52,849 nt of DNA from Legionella sp. (GCA_031291095.1 JARLJR010000140.1:1-52849), one strand, 5' to 3'; counted from the first letter of the stretch, positions 17,741 through 27,203 are shown. A program made the numbers and translations. Notes: generated from the sequence alone by a model not told the origin.

Positions 17741-17802
17741 ACGGATGCCCTAAGTTTTGTCAGGATAGATATGATTTTAAATGAGTTAATTGGGTGCGAT
17801 GC
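17741..17802 (+). repeat. 62-bp direct repeat flanking the effector island, left copy
   Basis: It contains TTTTGTCAGGATAGATATGA followed by TTTTAAA and ends near GCGATGC. A copy with about 10 mismatches lies at 21280-21341. The two bracket the kinase-like and CaaX genes. Confidence 0.75.
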
Positions 17803-17828
17803 GGTCGAATTCGATTTAAGTCAATAGG

Positions 17829-17866
17829 GTGCTGTCAAAAGAGCGAACTCCAAATTGAATGGAAAA
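17829..17866 (+). repeat. 38-bp degenerate direct repeat beside the kinase gene, left copy
   Basis: GTCAAAAGAGCGAACTCCAA and the following TTGAATGGAAAAAATGG resemble 19975-20012. The pair brackets only the kinase-like gene. Confidence 0.55.
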
Positions 17867-17945
17867 AATGGAAATCAATCGAGTTTGCCTCCATTGGAAA
17901 TCGTTACCCACCATAACTAACCGATAAGAAGATGAGCGTCTCAAT

Positions 17946-19799
17946 TTAATTGGGTTTAATGGCGGGGCCGGGCTCTGGTTCATCGTTGCGAACAAGAGCG
18001 GGGCGTTGATCGAGCAATTTCGCTTTGAAGTCCTTAAATCGCTGTGATGCTTTGTTGGTATCAATCTGACCTTCTTGGGTGTAATAGGTTGTAGTTCCTA
18101 GAATCATTTGTCGCTTAGATGCTAAAGCAACCATTACGCTATTGGGATCATCATTGGGTTGTTTTGCTTTTAACGTTGCTAAAAACGAACTACGCTCATT
18201 AAGAGGCATTTTACCCATTTCAGTTTCAATTCTATCTGCTTTTTCTTTCATGCCTACAGTAAAAGCGCCTGAGCTGCTTCTTAAGTCTTTAATGATCGTT
18301 CTAATTTCTTGAGTTGCCTTATCAGCTTTTAAGGCGTTAATTTGGTTGGTAAGTTCCGCAAGAATTGCTGGGCGTTGGGCCGCAGGAGTCGCGTTAATTT
18401 GTTTTTGTTTATTACTAATAAGTTCGACCATTTTTTCATCATTATCCCCAAACTTTAAGGCGTTAAGCTCGACAAAAGCGGCTTTAAAATCCGGGTTATT
18501 TATCATAAAGAGACGATCTAGGGCCTCTCTTACCTTCATGCGCTCGTTAGGATTCGCTTTAACCAAACCTTCAATGATTTGTTTGTATTCTTGGCCTGTA
18601 GGTGTTTGAAAAGCAGGTTTTGTAAAATCAAAACTTTGCCCCTCATGAGATTTTGCTTGTGAATTGCTCAAATAATTATATAAATTTTTTCCCATTATAT
18701 AGGCATGTACTGCATCGGCACTAATTGGTGAGTCACCTAATTCCGGTGGTGTGAAATCTTCGGTAGCAAGGATTGTTGTGTATTTGTTGCTTTCCATATC
18801 ACTGTTATATTGGCCATTTTTATCCGTAAAAACAAAACTTTTCGTATCTGCAAGACTTAATTGCGCATTGCCACGAACTAGCCAGTTTGAGGCTTTTGCA
18901 TCGGGAAACATACAATTTGAGTTTTGGATATTTATTAAAATATTCGCCATTTGCTCAAAAACAACCCCAGCTGTTTTTATTTTTGTTGGCATGTCATTCA
19001 GTGTTCGGCGATGCTCATTAATATTTCCCTGATTACAGAATTCTGTAACCAGTAGTGTACGGCATTTTGTTTGCTCCTGTTTACCGGTCCCGCTTACTTG
19101 CCGTTCGGCCATGATTGGCGTGAAATTTTCGGGAACTTTGTTGCGTAAATGAGTTTCCACATTTCGTGGCATATTCAGTCTAGAGTCTACTTTCAATACA
19201 TAGGAGTGATTGTTTTCTTGATTGACGACTTTATAATTTTTAGAGTTATTTCCCCCTAAATATTCAATCTGATGATTGGTCATAAAGGAGCGAAACGCTT
19301 TTGCCTCAAAACTTTCATCGGTTGCTTTATATAATCCCTTAAGTTGCTGAGTTACCTGCCGTCGTGATTCTAAAATCAGAAAAAGCTCATTGGTTTTGTT
19401 AGGACTCATATTGGCAATGATTTCGGAAAGAGGAGATGATTGTTGTGGGACTGCGATGAGTGAATTAGTTCCCAGGCTGGCATATTGGTATTTTATTTCC
19501 TCAAAAAGAGTTGAATGTCGTGCCAAATATTGGGGGGAACCGGCGATAGTATCTGGAGGGTATTTATTATCTACCTCTTTTATTTTCTTTTGTATCTCTC
19601 CTAAGCGTTCTTTCTTTTTAGCGGTCTCTTCTTCTTTATTATATTGTTCAATAAGATTATTTACTTCCGTCATAAAGCGATTCATATCTGCCGTGGGAAG
19701 CTTCCCTGCATTAAACGGAGCAATTGCTGGCATCGCCCGTTTAGCTGGGGCAGGAGGTGGAGCTGGGCCAAATGCGGCATCGATGACTCGAGCAAACAT
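17946..19799 (-). CDS. Protein kinase-like effector candidate
   Basis: The 617-residue protein has no signal peptide. Residues 1-200 are Pro-rich and then coiled coil. A kinase-like core follows: YVLKVDSR has the ATP-binding Lys, MFPDAKASNWLV (Asp-x-Lys-x-x-Asn) is the catalytic loop in place of HRDxKxxN, and LADTKSF holds the DFG-like Asp. A GNNSKNYKVV stretch replaces the glycine loop. The C-terminal third (about 430-600) is helical. These are the features of Legionella effector kinases (LegK-type) and I infer Dot/Icm export; I cannot place it in a named LegK group. The His-to-Pro change in the loop makes it atypical. Confidence 0.65.
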   Translation of the reverse strand: MFARVIDAAFGPAPPPAPAKRAMPAIAPFNAGKLPTADMNRFMTEVNNLIEQYNKEEETAKKKERLGEIQKKIKEVDNKYPPDTIAGSPQYLARHSTLFEEIKYQYASLGTNSLIAVPQQSSPLSEIIANMSPNKTNELFLILESRRQVTQQLKGLYKATDESFEAKAFRSFMTNHQIEYLGGNNSKNYKVVNQENNHSYVLKVDSRLNMPRNVETHLRNKVPENFTPIMAERQVSGTGKQEQTKCRTLLVTEFCNQGNINEHRRTLNDMPTKIKTAGVVFEQMANILINIQNSNCMFPDAKASNWLVRGNAQLSLADTKSFVFTDKNGQYNSDMESNKYTTILATEDFTPPELGDSPISADAVHAYIMGKNLYNYLSNSQAKSHEGQSFDFTKPAFQTPTGQEYKQIIEGLVKANPNERMKVREALDRLFMINNPDFKAAFVELNALKFGDNDEKMVELISNKQKQINATPAAQRPAILAELTNQINALKADKATQEIRTIIKDLRSSSGAFTVGMKEKADRIETEMGKMPLNERSSFLATLKAKQPNDDPNSVMVALASKRQMILGTTTYYTQEGQIDTNKASQRFKDFKAKLLDQRPALVRNDEPEPGPAIKPN

Positions 19800-19974
19800 T
19801 GAGTATTTTCCTTAGAGCATCCTTACTCTCTAAATTATATGCAATATTTATACGAAGTGCTTTTGGAGTTAACATACAAGGTTCATTGTATGATCGGAGC
19901 AATTGGGCATTTAATTTTTGCTACATGCTCAGAAGTAATCAATACCCGGAATCAATAGGGGCAAAATTCAGATG

Positions 19975-20012
19975 TCAAAAGAGCTAACTTTAAGCTGAGT
20001 AGAAAAAATGCG
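19975..20012 (+). repeat. 38-bp degenerate direct repeat, right copy
   Basis: It is the partner of 17829-17866. The 366-base spacer from 19800 to 20165 separates two divergent effector-like genes and must hold both promoters; I see no convincing operator in it. Confidence 0.5.
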
Positions 20013-20165
20013 TGGTAGATAAACTTTCATGGGTCGTAAACGGAACTTGTTGTGTAAATATTGTTCTATACTCACTTCAAGATCTGCTTTAATTTTCAAC
20101 TGTGATAATACAGATGAAACGCGGATTCTATTTTTTATTTATCCATGAAGTAAGAGAGATTGCCT

Positions 20166-21272
20166 ATGATACAAGAAAATACGATTCCTTCATTAATCAT
20201 TCTTTCACTAGGATCTGATGGGAAAGTGCAGTGCACGGACGACAACGGGAAGCTATTACCATTGCTTGAGCATGGTAAATCTCTTGCTTGTATTTTTGTT
20301 CCAGTGCTGATGGTGGAGCAGCAGTTGGCTTATAAAGATTATGCTCTTTATATTTTTGAAAATGGAGAGGAACTGTCAATTAAAATAGATACGATTAGGC
20401 AACAAGAAGAACATGCAATTCTGCTAATAGGCACTGGCGAAGAACGAGAGATTTATTTCATCGAAGACAAAACATTAGTTTCTCACACACCGGTTCCTTT
20501 TGTCTGCGAGGCGTATATTGATTTAATTAATGAATTAGAGGTTAGCCCAGAGGGTAAAGTCACGAGCAGTGAGTTATATTATCTGAATAAGATTATTAAA
20601 TTATTGCGGGATACCGGTAATCGTGGAAATGAAGCCGAGATATCCGGTACACGAGTTGGCCTTAATGTATTTTCAAGAGACTTTTCTCCCTGTAATGCGG
20701 TCGTTGCCAGAAGAAAAATGGATAATCAATTTGTTTTGCATCACTCGGCAAGCGCAAGCATGGATAGAACCAGGCGCGGAGTAGACCTTTTTTTGGAGGG
20801 GATAGTTAAAGGCGAGGGATTCACCTTTGCCGCCGTGATGCAAAACCCTAAAGTTAAAAAAAACCTCTTAAAAGCACCGATGCTTGCAGCGCAATTAGCA
20901 ATACAACTTAAGGATCAGAATGTAGACCGCATAAACATTCCCGAAGGTTATGGTGCAATCGCGTGTGTGAATGGAGATACTATAATCATGGCCCAAGAGT
21001 TGAGATTTTTTAGTAGCGAATTGGATAAACAACAATTCATCGGTCAGTTTAAAACAAAAAACGAAGAGACTGTTCGTTTTATTGAATTGGAGAGTGAATG
21101 TCTTTCTTTACCTGAAACTGCAAGAGAACTCCGGGTGCAACTTCAAAGAGAAAAAAATAACCCTGCAATGACGGACGTATACAGTGGCCTCTTAGGGCAA
21201 CTAAGTTTATTCTCATCTGCGCGGAAAAATTTACCTGGGGACGAAAAGAAGAGTAGGTGCTCTCTTATGTAA
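20166..21272 (+). CDS. Effector candidate with C-terminal CaaX prenylation box
   Basis: I start at ATG 20166; a TTG two codons earlier is less likely. The 368-residue protein has no signal peptide, membrane segment or family I recognise. It ends KKSRCSLM: Cys four residues from the end, Leu in the a2 position, Met last, and basic residues before it. This is a textbook CaaX box, which in a host cell would direct farnesylation and membrane binding. Several Legionella effectors use this route, but bacteria have no farnesyltransferase, so the motif only makes sense in a host. The gene diverges from the kinase gene and both lie between direct repeats. Confidence 0.65.
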   Translation: MIQENTIPSLIILSLGSDGKVQCTDDNGKLLPLLEHGKSLACIFVPVLMVEQQLAYKDYALYIFENGEELSIKIDTIRQQEEHAILLIGTGEEREIYFIEDKTLVSHTPVPFVCEAYIDLINELEVSPEGKVTSSELYYLNKIIKLLRDTGNRGNEAEISGTRVGLNVFSRDFSPCNAVVARRKMDNQFVLHHSASASMDRTRRGVDLFLEGIVKGEGFTFAAVMQNPKVKKNLLKAPMLAAQLAIQLKDQNVDRINIPEGYGAIACVNGDTIIMAQELRFFSSELDKQQFIGQFKTKNEETVRFIELESECLSLPETARELRVQLQREKNNPAMTDVYSGLLGQLSLFSSARKNLPGDEKKSRCSLM

Positions 21273-21279
21273 GATGAAT

Positions 21280-21341
21280 ATGGATGACCTAAATTTTGTC
21301 AGGATAGATATGATTTTAAACGGGGTAATTGAGAGCGATGC
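21280..21341 (+). repeat. 62-bp direct repeat flanking the effector island, right copy
   Basis: It starts eight bases after the CaaX gene's stop and is the partner of 17741-17802. The shared block TTTTGTCAGGATAGATATGA is identical. The following 210 bases contain no gene. Confidence 0.75.
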
Positions 21342-21554
21342 TCAATAGGAGTGTTGTATTAGTTATCCCAAAAGGTCGTAATCGTTTTGCTGCGGCGCGT
21401 TGTCCTAATTATTCGGAAGTCATTGGATGATCAAATTGTTTGATAGGGCAATTGGAGTGTAGGTACTTGGCATGTTGAGGCCTAGGCATTGTAATAAAAG
21501 CTAAGTGTGAGATACAGAGGGCTATGAATTGGTATTATGATTGATAAATAGTTA

Positions 21555-22286
21555 CTAGCCTTTAGTATAAACTAATAACTTAGGGACTACTTTTAAATTC
21601 TTTTTTAAATAAATCCCCATGAATAAGATATTAATACCTCCAACCAGAACAAGAATCAAGCCTGGAAAATTACTTCCATAAGGTACTAATTTGAAGGCAA
21701 TTAATGGCGTTATCCCACCTCCAATGCAAGCGGCTAATGAATAAATTAAATTGGTGATAGAGCATCAATAGTTAAATCGATTAAATAAAGAATTAATGCG
21801 CCAAGCAACGAGGCAATTAAAACACCCGCATTGACCCCAAAGGCCGCCCATGAACCAAAGTATCCTCTTTTTTGAGGAGGGCAATTTTCAATTAATAGGG
21901 CAATGGAGCTAATATATTCACTGCTAACGGCAAGTACTTGAATTACACGAATAAAATAATAAAAGAAAAACTGAAGTAACCCCGATATGTGCATAAGTAG
22001 GTAAAATACCGACAATACTAGTGCATGCCCCCATCAAAAAAATGCTGAGTGTTAGAATCTTTTTCCGACCCAGCTGATCGGCAAGTATTCCTCCAATTAA
22101 ACTGCCAATAGGACGCAAAATATAGGTAAGTAAAAACAAAAAAAAGATATCGGATAATTTGGAGTTTGGTGATAGAAATGCTTTAGAAAGATAAACGGAG
22201 AACAAACCCCAAATGACATAATCATACATTTCAAGGGCATTACCAATAGCACCACCGATAATTGTTTTTTTTGATACTGTAAGCAT
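21555..22286 (-). pseudogene. MFS transporter remnant (MHS/ProP-like)
   Basis: The N-terminal frame has the family start (GGAIGNALEMYDYVIWG) and the loop 2-3 motif GGILADQLGRKK. It then slips to another frame carrying RVIQVLAVSSEYISS and CPPQKRGYFGSW, the usual loop 4-5 region. After LIDLTIDALS the frame changes again to a tail like the last two membrane segments (IGGGITPLIAFKL, GLILVLVGGINILFMGI), ending at 21555. At least one frameshift and a deletion of about 200 residues (segments 5-10) are needed. It starts on the last base of the def stop, so it was co-transcribed. Confidence 0.85.
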
Positions 22287-22834
22287 TAATCAATCTTCTT
22301 GCCTTGCAGGGCCCCTGAGCGTACTAATTCTTCATGGAAACCCAGCGAGTTATAATTAGTAACTCTATCCAGAAAGATTATTCCATCTAAATGGTCGTAC
22401 TCATGTTGTACTACACGTGCGTGAAGGTCTGATGCTTCCCGTTCAATTAAGTTTCCATTAGCATCATAGCCGCGATAAACAATTGATTTGTAACGAGGAA
22501 CCTTTCCTCTTAGCTGACCAACGCTTAAACAACCTTCATACGCCTCTTCTATAACATCAGAAAGAGGCTCAAATGAGGGATTAAATAGAACCGTAAATGG
22601 GATGGATGGTAAATCAGTGTGTACAGGATGCTGTTTCATACCAAATACAATGGCACGTTTTTGGATAGCAATTTGAGGTGCTGCTAGTCCTAAACCGTGT
22701 TCTTCTTCTAAGGTTTTAAAAAGAATGGATTCCATCTCTTTTAATTCTTCCGAACCAAAAAGATCCTTTGTAATGGGTTCTGAAATCATTCTAAGCGAAG
22801 GATTACCAAGTTGTATTACTGCATATGAATTCAT
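22286..22834 (-). CDS. def: Peptide deformylase
   Basis: All three family motifs are present: GLGLAAPQI, EGCLSVG and QHEYDHLDG, whose Cys and two His bind the metal and whose Glu is catalytic. The 182-residue length is normal. The enzyme removes the formyl group from new proteins. AGGCGG precedes the ATG. It may be an additional copy rather than the housekeeping one, because it is not next to fmt here and was followed by a transporter gene, as in peptide-antibiotic or uptake-linked copies; that is inference. Confidence 0.93.
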   Translation of the reverse strand: MNSYAVIQLGNPSLRMISEPITKDLFGSEELKEMESILFKTLEEEHGLGLAAPQIAIQKRAIVFGMKQHPVHTDLPSIPFTVLFNPSFEPLSDVIEEAYEGCLSVGQLRGKVPRYKSIVYRGYDANGNLIEREASDLHARVVQHEYDHLDGIIFLDRVTNYNSLGFHEELVRSGALQGKKID

Positions 22835-22920
22835 CGTACCGCCTATATGGTTATGTGTTATTCACTATCAGTTTAAGGGTCGGTAGCACATCAACCGATT
22901 CTTTGTTTCATAACCCATCT

Positions 22921-24141
22921 TTATATGATACCAATAGCGCCAACACTCTCTTTGCCATATTCCGGCAATAATAAATCCTCTGGGAATTGCCCTTTTCTAT
23001 TAATATATTCGGAATGTTCAATAGAGAATCCTGCCCTCACTAAACTACGCTCTAAAATCTCTTTTGTTATCCAATGTACAAATTTGGGTAAAGATGTTGC
23101 TCTGCCACTGCTTTCGAAGGCCGCGGGATCAGTAATTTCACCAGGCCATTCCATATCACTTTCAAGACGGCTATTAAATTCAGGGATAAATCGCTGCCAG
23201 TTTTTTAGAAATGGAGTCTCACAAACAATGTAAATTTTCCCACCAGGAGCTAATAGCTGAGACATTAAAGCAAGAGACTCCTCTATTTTGGCGCCAGAGA
23301 AAAAATGTAGAACACGGCAAATTAAAATTGCATCAAAGTACTTATTAGGTAATCCTATTAATTCCTGGGGAAGCTCCCCAGGCACTAAAATTAGCTTATT
23401 ACTATCCCCAGTTATTGATTTTTCCGTATCAGGAACCATTTCTAAGTAGCGTTGGCGAACAACGGCCAAATTGGCAGGATCAATATCATTACAAAATACG
23501 GTAGCTCCTTGGGCCAATGTTTCTAAGGTTGCAGCACCAAAAGCAGCTCCTATTTCAAGTACTTTCCCTTCGTTCTTTGCTAAAAGAGCCGCATCCATGA
23601 GAAATTTTTGAGAAATTGGGTCACAAGGTGCGGTTGTAAAGCCACCAAAAGGATTGTGTGTTTTAGTAAATAAACCTGTTACTTCGCGTGAAGATGGGGT
23701 GTGGATTTTTAAAATACTTTCAGGATCCGAAAGGACATTGTTATCATTATCAATGACATTTGTGTGTTCTTTTGTAATTAACCATGGAGTCTGTATCGTT
23801 ATAGTTTCTGTGGTTGATTCATTGAAGAATCGAAGGGTTTGTTCTATCTGATTATTGTAGGTTAAAAGAAAGGTGATAGTTGGAGTGCCGAAATGATGAG
23901 CCCATCTTTTGGCTCGTAATAAACCTAATTCTTTTTTTAAAGTATCGTTATTGGAGTAGCGATAAAATCCTTCAAATAGTACAGAAGCTTGAGTCATAAT
24001 AAGAGCCTCATCAGTTTTTTCATTTCTGATTAAACGTCCTAACTCGGTTAAAAAGATAACACGGCCTGCTGCTTCAATATTTGTTTTATTATAACTTTCA
24101 ATGAGTTCCGTAATGGCTTTTAAAAAATTGAGAGAATCCAT
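22921..24141 (-). CDS. Class I SAM-dependent methyltransferase
   Basis: Residues about 195-320 form the Rossmann methyltransferase core: LEIGAAFGAATLETLA is motif I (SAM binding), FCNDIDP motif II with the ribose-binding Asp, FDAILICRVLHFF motif IV, and LLAPGGKIYIVCETP motif V/VI. The 190 residues in front are helical and not recognised. The substrate is unknown. It lies upstream of def on the same strand with 87 bases between, so it may share a transcript. Confidence 0.85.
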   Translation of the reverse strand: MDSLNFLKAITELIESYNKTNIEAAGRVIFLTELGRLIRNEKTDEALIMTQASVLFEGFYRYSNNDTLKKELGLLRAKRWAHHFGTPTITFLLTYNNQIEQTLRFFNESTTETITIQTPWLITKEHTNVIDNDNNVLSDPESILKIHTPSSREVTGLFTKTHNPFGGFTTAPCDPISQKFLMDAALLAKNEGKVLEIGAAFGAATLETLAQGATVFCNDIDPANLAVVRQRYLEMVPDTEKSITGDSNKLILVPGELPQELIGLPNKYFDAILICRVLHFFSGAKIEESLALMSQLLAPGGKIYIVCETPFLKNWQRFIPEFNSRLESDMEWPGEITDPAAFESSGRATSLPKFVHWITKEILERSLVRAGFSIEHSEYINRKGQFPEDLLLPEYGKESVGAIGII

Positions 24142-24314
24142 GTGAACACTTTTAATGCGTTAGTTTAAACAACACGGCGCAATATATAATTAATGACAGC
24201 TAATTTCAATAATGTTCGATATTTACAAAGAGCCCGAAATAATAAAAAACTTATTGAGCGCTTAGTTAAAGCTTTTTATACTTCCATCTAAAATAAGAAA
24301 GCAGGAAAAATTAG

Positions 24315-25004
24315 GTGATAAATAAATTTGTTATTAATGAAAATGAGGTTAATAGCATACCTATAGATGAAAATAATGAGCCCCTTATCGATCTAAAACA
24401 ACAAAATGAACTTGCTTATGGTCCTCCTCCTGATACTCCTCTAACTATGAATGATTACACAAAGATGAGAAAAACGGTGTATGAAAAACTCTGCCAAGCT
24501 CAAAATAAATTACCTAACGATTGGAAATTCAGAATTTATGAAGGGTTACGTAGTTTAGGTGTGCAAAAAATACTATTCGATTCGCATTACAATTCTTTAA
24601 AATTAAATAACCTTACCAAATCAGAAGAAGAGCTTTTCAAACAAACAAGTTTATTAATAGCTCCTGTGAGATTTTTTGACGCTACCATCAATATACCGCC
24701 CCACAGTACAGGTGGGGCAATAGATTTAGAGGTAATTGATAAAAATGGAAATTTGGTTAACTTGGGTATGGAAATTAAAGATTGGAATAAAGTAGATTCA
24801 GATATCTGTGAAACCTTTTCTCAAAATATCTCTGCGGAAGCAAGAAAAAATAGAGAAATCCTACTTGATATTCTATATGAGCAAGAGTTTGTTAATTACC
24901 CATATGAGTGGTGGCATTTTTCTTATGGCGATCGGTTATGGGCTTACTTAATGGATAAAAAAGAGGCTTTTTATGGAGGAATAACTACTGCTGATTCTCA
25001 TTAA
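24315..25004 (+). CDS. D-alanyl-D-alanine dipeptidase, VanX/DdpX family
   Basis: The GTG start follows GCAGGAAAAATTAG. The 229-residue protein has the M15D motifs: RIYEGLRSLGVQ, PPHSTGGAIDLEV (SxHxxGxAxD with the first zinc His and Asp) and EWWHFSYGD (catalytic Glu and last zinc His). It cleaves D-Ala-D-Ala, usually for peptidoglycan recycling. No signal peptide, so it is cytoplasmic like VanX. It ends convergently over the truncated parE (20 bases shared). Confidence 0.9.
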   Translation: MINKFVINENEVNSIPIDENNEPLIDLKQQNELAYGPPPDTPLTMNDYTKMRKTVYEKLCQAQNKLPNDWKFRIYEGLRSLGVQKILFDSHYNSLKLNNLTKSEEELFKQTSLLIAPVRFFDATINIPPHSTGGAIDLEVIDKNGNLVNLGMEIKDWNKVDSDICETFSQNISAEARKNREILLDILYEQEFVNYPYEWWHFSYGDRLWAYLMDKKEAFYGGITTADSH

Positions 25005-25200
25005 ATGTGCGCAAATCTGGGCGAATATAATCACATTTTCGAGAAATTAATGAATCATCTGCAAGGTGCTGAAAACTTGAGTCAATCGCCAAAATATAAT
25101 CCTCTGTTCTTTTGATACCAAACTCACGTGTGCTATATGAATAGATGGACTCAAGATCTGCTATTGCTTTTGGATAAAGACGATATGTTTTATTTAGCAT
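24985..25200 (-). CDS. parE: ParE-type toxin, C-terminally truncated
   Basis: YRLYPKAIADLESIYSYS and CDYIRPDLR are typical RelE/ParE-fold signatures. Family members are 95-105 residues; this one stops at 71, after PDLRTFNENQQ, so it lacks the final strands (the HVIFF-type part) that complete the fold. Its 3' end runs into the dipeptidase gene. It overlaps parD by 11 bases, the usual arrangement. The toxin is probably inactive while the antitoxin is kept. ParE poisons DNA gyrase. Confidence 0.85.
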   Translation of the reverse strand: MLNKTYRLYPKAIADLESIYSYSTREFGIKRTEDYILAIDSSFQHLADDSLISRKCDYIRPDLRTFNENQQ

Positions 25201-25444
25201 GTGATTTTTTCTTCATTCGCGTAAGAAAATCATGCGCACCCCATATCAGAGGATCGCCGCTAGCCTCTCCCTCATCTATAAGATGACGCAATTGCTCTAG
25301 CTTTGATTCAGCTTGCTTTTCACGAAGTAAACGCAAAGACTCTCTCAACACTTCGCTATTACTTCTATAATCTCCTGAATCTACTAGCGATTCTACGTAA
25401 TGACGAAGTTCACTGCCTAAATCAACGGTCATAGTACGAGCCAT
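25190..25444 (-). CDS. parD: ParD-type antitoxin
   Basis: The 84-residue product has a ribbon-helix-helix N-terminus (MTVDLGSELRHYVESLV, SGDYRSNSEVLRESLRLL) and a flexible C-terminal tail that normally wraps ParE. It should repress its own promoter. A strong palindrome lies just upstream of its start. Confidence 0.92.
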   Translation of the reverse strand: MARTMTVDLGSELRHYVESLVDSGDYRSNSEVLRESLRLLREKQAESKLEQLRHLIDEGEASGDPLIWGAHDFLTRMKKKSHAK

Positions 25445-25456
25445 GGCTACCTCTAC

Positions 25457-25504
25457 ATGTAAGAATATATCTTACATATAAGTGTATAAGACATTATCTT
25501 ACAT
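25457..25504. promoter_or_regulatory. Probable ParD operator
   Basis: ATGTAAGA-ATATA-TCTTACAT (25457-25477) is a perfect inverted repeat 13 bases upstream of the parD ATG. A second, imperfect site (TGTATAAG...TCTTACAT) ends at 25504. Ribbon-helix-helix antitoxins bind such repeated palindromes. Confidence 0.75.
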
Positions 25505-26222
25505 TTCAAATGATATAAATAGATCAGCGGGCGGTCAGGGTTTAGAATAACCGTTTTTTAAGAATCAGTTTAGCAAGTTTAATAGATTGCTTGGGATCTT
25601 GAGTGCGAGATTTCAAAAACTTATCTTGAAATCAACATATTGAAAACTCATCAAAATATACTCTTGGAGCTGTTATATATAAATACGAGCAATCGAAGTT
25701 CATCCTAAATTAACTAAACGTCTAAGAGTACTAAGAATATACATTTTAAGTTGTCATTCGAATCAAACAAATTTTGTAAGCTATTATAACATTAAATTTC
25801 GAATCTAAAGTTCATTATGTCGGCAGAAGATGCATTGAAAAAATTTGTAGAGCCGGTATTTCAGCGCCGAAGGGTGACATTTATCATTTTACAGATAAAC
25901 TTAACGAGATCGTCCAGTAATCCGTTTGTATAAAATTTTCGTTTCATCATAACTTAAATAAAAATGGTCCCCTTAGAACCTTGGGTACCGTCGAGGAAGC
26001 TTGGTTGTTTGTGAACGATAACGTCTCTGATCCATCTCAAACAGTAATATTTATATGTCATCGGTCTTTAATTTACTGTGTACTTAACTTGAAAAATTAG
26101 CATAATTTGTTATAGATAAGATTTTTTTAATTGGTACCATTTTATGGCTAAGGGAGCAGATAATGTGATTCTGCTATCAGGGCTTGGTGACTACTTGAGA
26201 ATACAAAATAAAGGCTGGAATA
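25505..26222. other. Long gene-free stretch
   Basis: No convincing gene was seen in 718 bases. An open frame without start near 25794-25919 reads SAPKGDIYHFTDKLNEIVQ at its end and may be a gene tail, but I cannot assign it. The promoter of mtfA should lie at the right end. Confidence 0.4.
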
Positions 26223-26987
26223 ATGTTTCAATGGCTAAAAGCAATGTGGCAAGAACATATTATACAAAGTTCAGCCATAACAGACTTTGAGTGGAACGAG
26301 GCGTTTCAACATCTGCCTTTACTTCAGCGCTTGAGTGATCAAGAGAAAACAAAACTTAAGCGCTTAGCAATTTTGTTTCTTTACTATAAGTCATTGGAAG
26401 GTATTGGTGAGCTTCAAATAACCACTTCTATTAAATTAATTATTTCTTTGCAAGCCTGCCTTCCTATTTTGAATCTTGGATTAGATTGGTATGACGGGTG
26501 GATCTCCGTAGTGATCTATCCAGGGGCATTTTCAAGACAGAGTAGAGCGATAGACGAGTATGGTATTGAACATATAGGTACAGCCAATTTAAGTGGTGAG
26601 TCATGGCAACGTGGACCCGTTGTTTTATCTTGGGATGACTCTTTACATCATGGCGGAATTGACGGGCGTAATGTGGTAATTCACGAGTTTGCGCATAAGT
26701 TGGATATGCGTAATGGCAGAGCAAATGGTTTTCCCCCTCTTCATAAGGGGATGTCGGCACAGCAGTGGGCTGAAGAGTTTAACAGTGCATATACTGATTT
26801 TAACAACCAGATACAACAGCATATTCCTATCCCGATAGATCCTTATGCTGCCACTTCAGCTGCGGAATTTTTTGCGGTATTCACCGAGTTGTTTTTCGAA
26901 AAACCTACAACAATCAGGAAATATTATCCTGAGATCTACGATTTGTTAGTCCAGTTTTATCATCAGGATCCTGTGGGTAAATTATAA
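26223..26987 (+). CDS. mtfA: MtfA-like zinc metallopeptidase (M90)
   Basis: VVIHEFAHKLDM carries the HExxH zinc motif (His-Glu-Phe-Ala-His). SAAEFFAVFTELFFEKP includes the third ligand and the family's AEFFAV signature. Length (254) is normal for Mlc titration factor A, which binds the repressor Mlc in E. coli and has aminopeptidase activity. No signal peptide; cytoplasmic. The gene is alone. Confidence 0.93.
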   Translation: MFQWLKAMWQEHIIQSSAITDFEWNEAFQHLPLLQRLSDQEKTKLKRLAILFLYYKSLEGIGELQITTSIKLIISLQACLPILNLGLDWYDGWISVVIYPGAFSRQSRAIDEYGIEHIGTANLSGESWQRGPVVLSWDDSLHHGGIDGRNVVIHEFAHKLDMRNGRANGFPPLHKGMSAQQWAEEFNSAYTDFNNQIQQHIPIPIDPYAATSAAEFFAVFTELFFEKPTTIRKYYPEIYDLLVQFYHQDPVGKL

Positions 26988-27031
26988 GCGTTCGTTATCA
27001 CACACAATGTGAATAGCTAATACAGATGCTA

Positions 27032-27093
27032 CTTGTATTGAAAATGAAAGCGGAAACCGCTGAAAACAAAAAGCAAGGCTTGACCCTGATATG
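27032..27093 (+). repeat. REP-like element with hairpin, about 60 bp
   Basis: It contains the hairpin AGCGG-AAA-CCGCT followed by GAAAACAAAAAGCAAGGCTT and GACCCTGAT. It matches 28568-28629 with three differences, and its core is the same as those beside the RAYT gene. The two copies flank the membrane-protein gene at 27204-28136. Confidence 0.8.
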
Positions 27094-27203
27094 TATATAT
27101 TAGATAGGGGATTTGTACCACAACATCCCGTATTACGACTTCTAATACGGGCTACATGTTTTTGTCAACTTAAGAGAACCTCAACGGTATTTGCAAGAAG
27201 TAC

